This document shows, piece after piece, positions 28,416 to 32,380 of a stretch of DNA of 32,380 bases. A program made the translations under genes and the position numbers. The DNA comes from Candidatus Omnitrophota bacterium (GTDB lineage Bacteria > Omnitrophota > Gorgyraeia > JABMQH01). The notes beneath the pieces are model-generated. The model did no database searches and had not been told where the DNA came from. It saw nothing but the letters and a program-made list of their open reading frames with translations. The DNA lies in assembly GCA_028715645.1 (NCBI GenBank), contig JAQURK010000010.1:1-32380 (forward strand). The letters run 5' to 3'. The first letter of the stretch is position 1. Each line of letters starts with the position of its first letter.

Positions 28416-29292
28416 ACCATTGACCCATAATGTATTTGCCGTGATACTGGTGGGCGGCAAGGGCAAGCGTCTTCGGCCGCTTTCTACCGATAAAAGGCCA
28501 AAGGCATTTCTGTCCGTCTCAAGAAACCGCAGGACTATGTTCCGGGCCACCCTTGACAGGATAGAAAAAATCCTCCCGGCAAGAAATATCCTGGTCTCGG
28601 CAAACAAGGCGCATCTTAAGCTGATTAAAAAAGATTTCCCCGGCTTAAAAAGAGAGAACCTGATTCTCGAGCCTGTATCAAGGAATACCGCACCGGCAGT
28701 CGGACTTGCCGCGCTGCTCCTAAACAGGAAATATAAGGACGCCGTTATTGTGGTAATTCCTTCGGACCAGTATATATTAGATGAAGCCGCGTACGCGGCC
28801 GCCATAAAAAAGGGCATAAGATTCGCGGCCGGGCAGGATTGTCTTGTGATTTTAGGTCTGAAACCGTCATATCCGGCCACAGGTTTCGGATATCTAAAAC
28901 TCAATACTAAACACGCACATAAGGTCGCGAAATTCACTGAGAAACCTGATCTTGAAACCGCAAGAAAATTTATAAAAGCGGGTAACTATTTCTGGAACGC
29001 CGGAATTTTTATATTTCGGGCGGAATCTATGTTAAAGGCAATGAGCCGGCACGCCTCAGGGATATTCAAGCTTCTCATGCGGATCGAGAAGCAAGGTATA
29101 AAAAATGTTTACAAAAAATTCCCCGACATCTCCATTGATTATGCGGTGATGGAAAAGGCGGCCGACATCTACTGTGTCAAGGGGGCATATCGATGGCGGG
29201 ATATAGGGAATTTCGAAGCCTTAAAAGAGGTGCTCTTAAAAGAGGGCCGCGCCTTTCGGGAAAAAAACGGGAAGGTGCTTAAGATACTATGA
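28408..29292 (+). CDS. Mannose-1-phosphate guanylyltransferase (monofunctional, short)
   Basis: VILVGGKGKRLRPLSTDKRPKAFLSV, EPVSRNTAPAVGLAA, PSDQYI, KFTEKPD, YFWNAGIFIF. Confidence 0.9.
   Translation: MSRPLTHNVFAVILVGGKGKRLRPLSTDKRPKAFLSVSRNRRTMFRATLDRIEKILPARNILVSANKAHLKLIKKDFPGLKRENLILEPVSRNTAPAVGLAALLLNRKYKDAVIVVIPSDQYILDEAAYAAAIKKGIRFAAGQDCLVILGLKPSYPATGFGYLKLNTKHAHKVAKFTEKPDLETARKFIKAGNYFWNAGIFIFRAESMLKAMSRHASGIFKLLMRIEKQGIKNVYKKFPDISIDYAVMEKAADIYCVKGAYRWRDIGNFEALKEVLLKEGRAFREKNGKVLKIL
28415..28429. repeat. Two-unit heptad remnant GACCATT-GACCCATA
   Basis: Overlaps trpA stop TAG 28413-28415 by its first base and lies in the first codons of the next CDS. Confidence 0.55.
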
Positions 29293-29717
29293 GAATACTT
29301 GCCCTTGATGTAGGGAGAAAAAGAATCGGCGTCGCCTTAAGCGATCCCATGGGCATAGTGGCCCAGGGAGTGAAATCGCTCGAGGTCAAGGATGAAGCGC
29401 AGGTCATGGAAGCGATCGGTGAATTTATAAGAGATAATGAGGTCGGCGAGGTTGTGGTGGGCCTGCCGCTTAACATGGACGGGAGCGAGGGGCCGATGAC
29501 AAAAGAGGTTACGGCGTTTGCCGCCAGGCTTAAGGAAAAGACGGCCTTGCCGCTTAAGATGTGGGACGAAAGGCTTACCTCGCTTCAGATCGAGCGCGAG
29601 CTGGTTTTTTTTGACGTCTCAAGGGCTAAAAGAAAAAAGATCAACGACATGCTGGCCGCGCAGATTATTCTTCAGAATTATCTGGATTCAAAGAAAAAAA
29701 ATGATTACAGCGATTAA
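29289..29717 (+). CDS. ruvX: Holliday junction resolvase-like / pre-16S rRNA nuclease YqgF/RuvX
   Basis: MRILALDVGRKRIGVALSDPMGIVAQG, VVGLPLNMDGSEGPMTKEV, WDERLTS. Confidence 0.95.
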   Translation: MRILALDVGRKRIGVALSDPMGIVAQGVKSLEVKDEAQVMEAIGEFIRDNEVGEVVVGLPLNMDGSEGPMTKEVTAFAARLKEKTALPLKMWDERLTSLQIERELVFFDVSRAKRKKINDMLAAQIILQNYLDSKKKNDYSD

Positions 29718-29733
29718 AATAGATTACGGAGAT
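29696..29733. repeat. Second GATTACAGCGAT element overlapping the ruvX stop
   Basis: 29696-29714 identical over 19 nt to 6693-6711; variant GATTACGGAGAT at 29722-29733. Confidence 0.8.
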
Positions 29734-29738
29734 AAAAG

Positions 29739-31010
29739 ATGTATAAAAAAATAGTCCTGGATAACGGATTAACGATTATTCTGGCGGATATGCCTACCAT
29801 GGAGTCTATATCGATAGGCGTCTGGATAGCGGCCGGCGGCAGGTACGAAAATAAAAAACTGTCCGGCATAAGCCATTTTCTCGAGCATATGGTATTTAAG
29901 GGCACAAAAAAACGGTCTACGCGCGAGTTAAAAGAGTCGATCGAAGGAAGGGGCGGGCTCTTAAACGGTTTTACCGGAGAGGAGTTTACCTGTTACCTGG
30001 CGAAGGTCTTAAGCAAAGACGCGGCAATCGCCATGGACATACTAAGCGACATGACCTTGAATCCGAGTCTCGAGCCAAAAGAATTTCTTAAGGAAAGGTA
30101 TGTTATCCTTGAAGAGGTAAAGATGTACATGGATATGCCTAACCATCATGTTCATGAGCTTTTGGCGGAACTGCTCTGGCCGCACCAGCCTCTCGGGATG
30201 CCCCTCACGGGGACAGTGGATACCATCGCTTCCATGAAAAGGGAAGATCTCGCCGCTTATCAGAAGGAGTTCTACGGCCCGGCGAATATAGTGGTTGCGG
30301 TTGCCGGAAAGCTGCCTCCCGGCGAATTCATCAGAGACATTGAGAAAAAGTTCAAGGGCGCCGAATCCCGGCAAAGGCAGGTCTTCGAGCCGGTAACTCT
30401 CGGCCAGACAAGGCCCAGGACAAATATCTTCCACAAGAAAACAGAGCAGACCCACCTCGCGATGGGATTGCATGGTTACAGCCGCTTTTCAAGGGATAAG
30501 TACAAAGTGGACCTGATGAATATAATCCTGGGCGGTAATATGTCCTCAAGGCTTTTTGACGAGGTGCGCGAAAAACTAGGCCTTGCCTATGAGATCTCTT
30601 CCAGCGTCAAACACTATCATGATACCGGCGCGCTTGTCATTTCCGCCGGCATAGATAATAAAAAAATAGACAAGGCGGTAAAGATTATTGTCAGGGAACT
30701 AAAAAAGATGAAGACCGGCGATGTCAAAAAGGAGGAATTCAGGCGGGCGAAGGAGTTCTATAAGGGGCAGCTCTCAATGCTCTTTGAGGACACGATGAAC
30801 CACATGCTTTGGCTGGGGGAAAAATTTATAAGCGGGGATTACGAATTCCGGCCGAAGGATATCTTAAAAGAGATAGAGAAGGTTGCAAGAGAGGATATCA
30901 GCGAGGTCGCTAAGGATATCCTTACAAGGGAGAATATAAACCTGGCGGTCATAGGTCCGACGACCAAGGCCGCCGCCGCCGATATATGCGGCAGGCTTAA
31001 TGATCTATAA
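29739..31010 (+). CDS. M16 family zinc peptidase (processing-peptidase-like)
   Basis: GISHFLEHMVFKGT (HxxEH) with downstream E; LGGNMSSRLFDEVREKLGLAYEISS. Confidence 0.95.
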   Translation: MYKKIVLDNGLTIILADMPTMESISIGVWIAAGGRYENKKLSGISHFLEHMVFKGTKKRSTRELKESIEGRGGLLNGFTGEEFTCYLAKVLSKDAAIAMDILSDMTLNPSLEPKEFLKERYVILEEVKMYMDMPNHHVHELLAELLWPHQPLGMPLTGTVDTIASMKREDLAAYQKEFYGPANIVVAVAGKLPPGEFIRDIEKKFKGAESRQRQVFEPVTLGQTRPRTNIFHKKTEQTHLAMGLHGYSRFSRDKYKVDLMNIILGGNMSSRLFDEVREKLGLAYEISSSVKHYHDTGALVISAGIDNKKIDKAVKIIVRELKKMKTGDVKKEEFRRAKEFYKGQLSMLFEDTMNHMLWLGEKFISGDYEFRPKDILKEIEKVAREDISEVAKDILTRENINLAVIGPTTKAAAADICGRLNDL

Positions 31011-31030
31011 AATGGCGAGCTAGTCAAAAC

Positions 31031-31744
31031 ATGAGGAATGTAAAACTTTTTACATTATTCGGGATACCGCTATATATCCACATAACCTTTTTGATACTGC
31101 CGGTATTATTCTATTTTAATTCCGGGCCAAAAGGCGTTTTTCTGGTGCTTTTTGTATTTGCCTGTGTAACCCTTCATGAGCTCTCGCATAGCCTTACAGC
31201 GAGGCATTACGGCGTACAGGTCCGTGGGATTACGCTTTTTCCCATAGGCGGAGTCGCCTCCATAACCTCATATCCGAAAAAGCCGGGCCAGGAATTTCTA
31301 ATAGCCCTCGCGGGCCCGATGTTTAACATAATATTTACGATAGTGCTGTTTTACCCCTTGTACAGGTTGCTTGGACCCGATATTATGTTCAGGCCTTCCT
31401 TAAGGACATGGCCTAATACATTCGCGTATGCCTTCTGGATAAACCCGATGCTGGCAATATTTAATCTTTTACCCGCCTTTCCCATGGATGGAGGCAGGAT
31501 CTTAAGGTCATTCCTGGCCAGACGGCTTACATTCCGGAGGGCCACCGAGATCGCCGTAGGTATAGGCCATTTTTTTGCCCTTGTTTTCGGTATCGCCGGC
31601 ATCCTTCAGGGCAACATTATGCTTGTCGTCATAGCCATTTTTATTTACATGGCCGCCTCAAGCGAGGAATTCCAGGTGGAATTAATGGAAAATATCAAGG
31701 AGACGATGGGAGATGGAGACTCAACAAGTATTAATCGCCCCTAG
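31031..31744 (+). CDS. M50 family (site-2-protease-like) intramembrane metallopeptidase
   Basis: VTLHELSHSLTARHYGV (HExxH), LPAFPMDGGRILRS; multiple TM segments. Confidence 0.93.
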   Translation: MRNVKLFTLFGIPLYIHITFLILPVLFYFNSGPKGVFLVLFVFACVTLHELSHSLTARHYGVQVRGITLFPIGGVASITSYPKKPGQEFLIALAGPMFNIIFTIVLFYPLYRLLGPDIMFRPSLRTWPNTFAYAFWINPMLAIFNLLPAFPMDGGRILRSFLARRLTFRRATEIAVGIGHFFALVFGIAGILQGNIMLVVIAIFIYMAASSEEFQVELMENIKETMGDGDSTSINRP

Positions 31745-32354
31745 TTTGTTATCGGCTGACTTCGGCAACCTTAAAAGCGATATAAAGCGAATGGAAGACG
31801 CCGGCGCCGACTGGCTGCATATCGATGTCATGGACGGCCATTTTGTCCCTAATATTACAATAGGGCCGGTTGTCGTAAGTTCCGTAAAAAAGATTTCAAA
31901 ACTGCCGCTTGATGTGCACCTTATGATCAAGCAGCCGGAAAGGTATATCAAGGCCTTTGCCGAGGCAGGCAGCGATCTCATTACCTTTCATATAGAGGCG
32001 GCGCGAAATCCCGCGTCTCTTATGGCGCAGATAAAAGCGCAGGGAAAAAAGGCCGGGATCTCGATAAAACCCGATACGAAGGTTGCCAGGATAAGAAGGT
32101 ATCTGGCTCAGGCAGACCTTGTTTTGGTTATGAGCGTTGAACCGGGCTTTGGCGGCCAGGAATTTATAAACGGCGCCCTTAAGAAAATAAAAGAACTAAA
32201 GGAGATCTATGGCGGTATGATTTCCGTAGATGGGGGAATAAACGGTGAAAACGCCGCTTCGGTCAGGGCGGCGGGCGCAAACGTCCTGGTGGCGGGCAGC
32301 TACCTGTTTGGCGCTGTAGATGTAAACGAGGCGATAGGGAGGCTGCGGAGATGA
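31713..32354 (+). CDS. rpe: Ribulose-phosphate 3-epimerase
   Basis: IAPSLLSADFGNL, DWLHIDVMDGHFVPNITIGP, LVMSVEPGFGGQEF, VDGGINGENA. Confidence 0.96.
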   Translation: METQQVLIAPSLLSADFGNLKSDIKRMEDAGADWLHIDVMDGHFVPNITIGPVVVSSVKKISKLPLDVHLMIKQPERYIKAFAEAGSDLITFHIEAARNPASLMAQIKAQGKKAGISIKPDTKVARIRRYLAQADLVLVMSVEPGFGGQEFINGALKKIKELKEIYGGMISVDGGINGENAASVRAAGANVLVAGSYLFGAVDVNEAIGRLRR

Positions 32355-32380
32355 GCATAAAATTCGGCACAGACGGATGG
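32351..32380 (+). CDS. Phosphohexomutase (phosphoglucosamine/phosphomannomutase family), N-terminus only
   Basis: ATGA overlap with rpe; MSIKFGTDGW matches the FGTDGxRG N-terminus of the family. Confidence 0.7.
   Translation, partial: MSIKFGTDGW

Noticed and set aside
1-32380. tRNA, rRNA, transposase, toxin-antitoxin or phage genes
   Set aside because: None recognised on either strand by reading; no covariance search could be run.

Overview
The 32.4 kb window is coded entirely on the + strand. Positions 1-15237 are a tuf tail followed by a fused S10-spc-alpha ribosomal superoperon (rpsJ to rplQ, with secY, adk, map, infA, rpmJ and rpoA; rpmD is not present between rpsE and rplO). After an AT-rich gap of about 100 bp comes a metabolic block: PLP aminotransferase, LeuC/LeuD-type hydro-lyase, NAD-type isocitrate dehydrogenase, malate dehydrogenase, dihydrolipoamide dehydrogenase, lipB, lipA and a stand-alone lipoyl domain. 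This is followed by trpG-D-C-B, a small lipoprotein, trpA, a mannose-1-P guanylyltransferase, ruvX, M16 and M50 peptidases, rpe and the start of a phosphohexomutase. Most coding content is ordinary. The unexplained structure is a set of short-period (mostly 7-8 bp, one about 12 bp) degenerate repeats. At least four sequence families (GACCATA, AAAAGTA/C, GATTACAGCGAT, GGACACCA) lie at gene junctions. In several cases they overlap or abut the stop codon of the upstream gene, in one case they have been read into the C-terminus of ribosomal protein L22, and in three cases they form hairpins. I consider this junction-repeat system the most interesting signal. The host looks like an uncultured bacterium; a candidate phylum such as Omnitrophota is only a weak guess. 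All calls come from reading the sequence and the supplied ORF translations; no database search was run.
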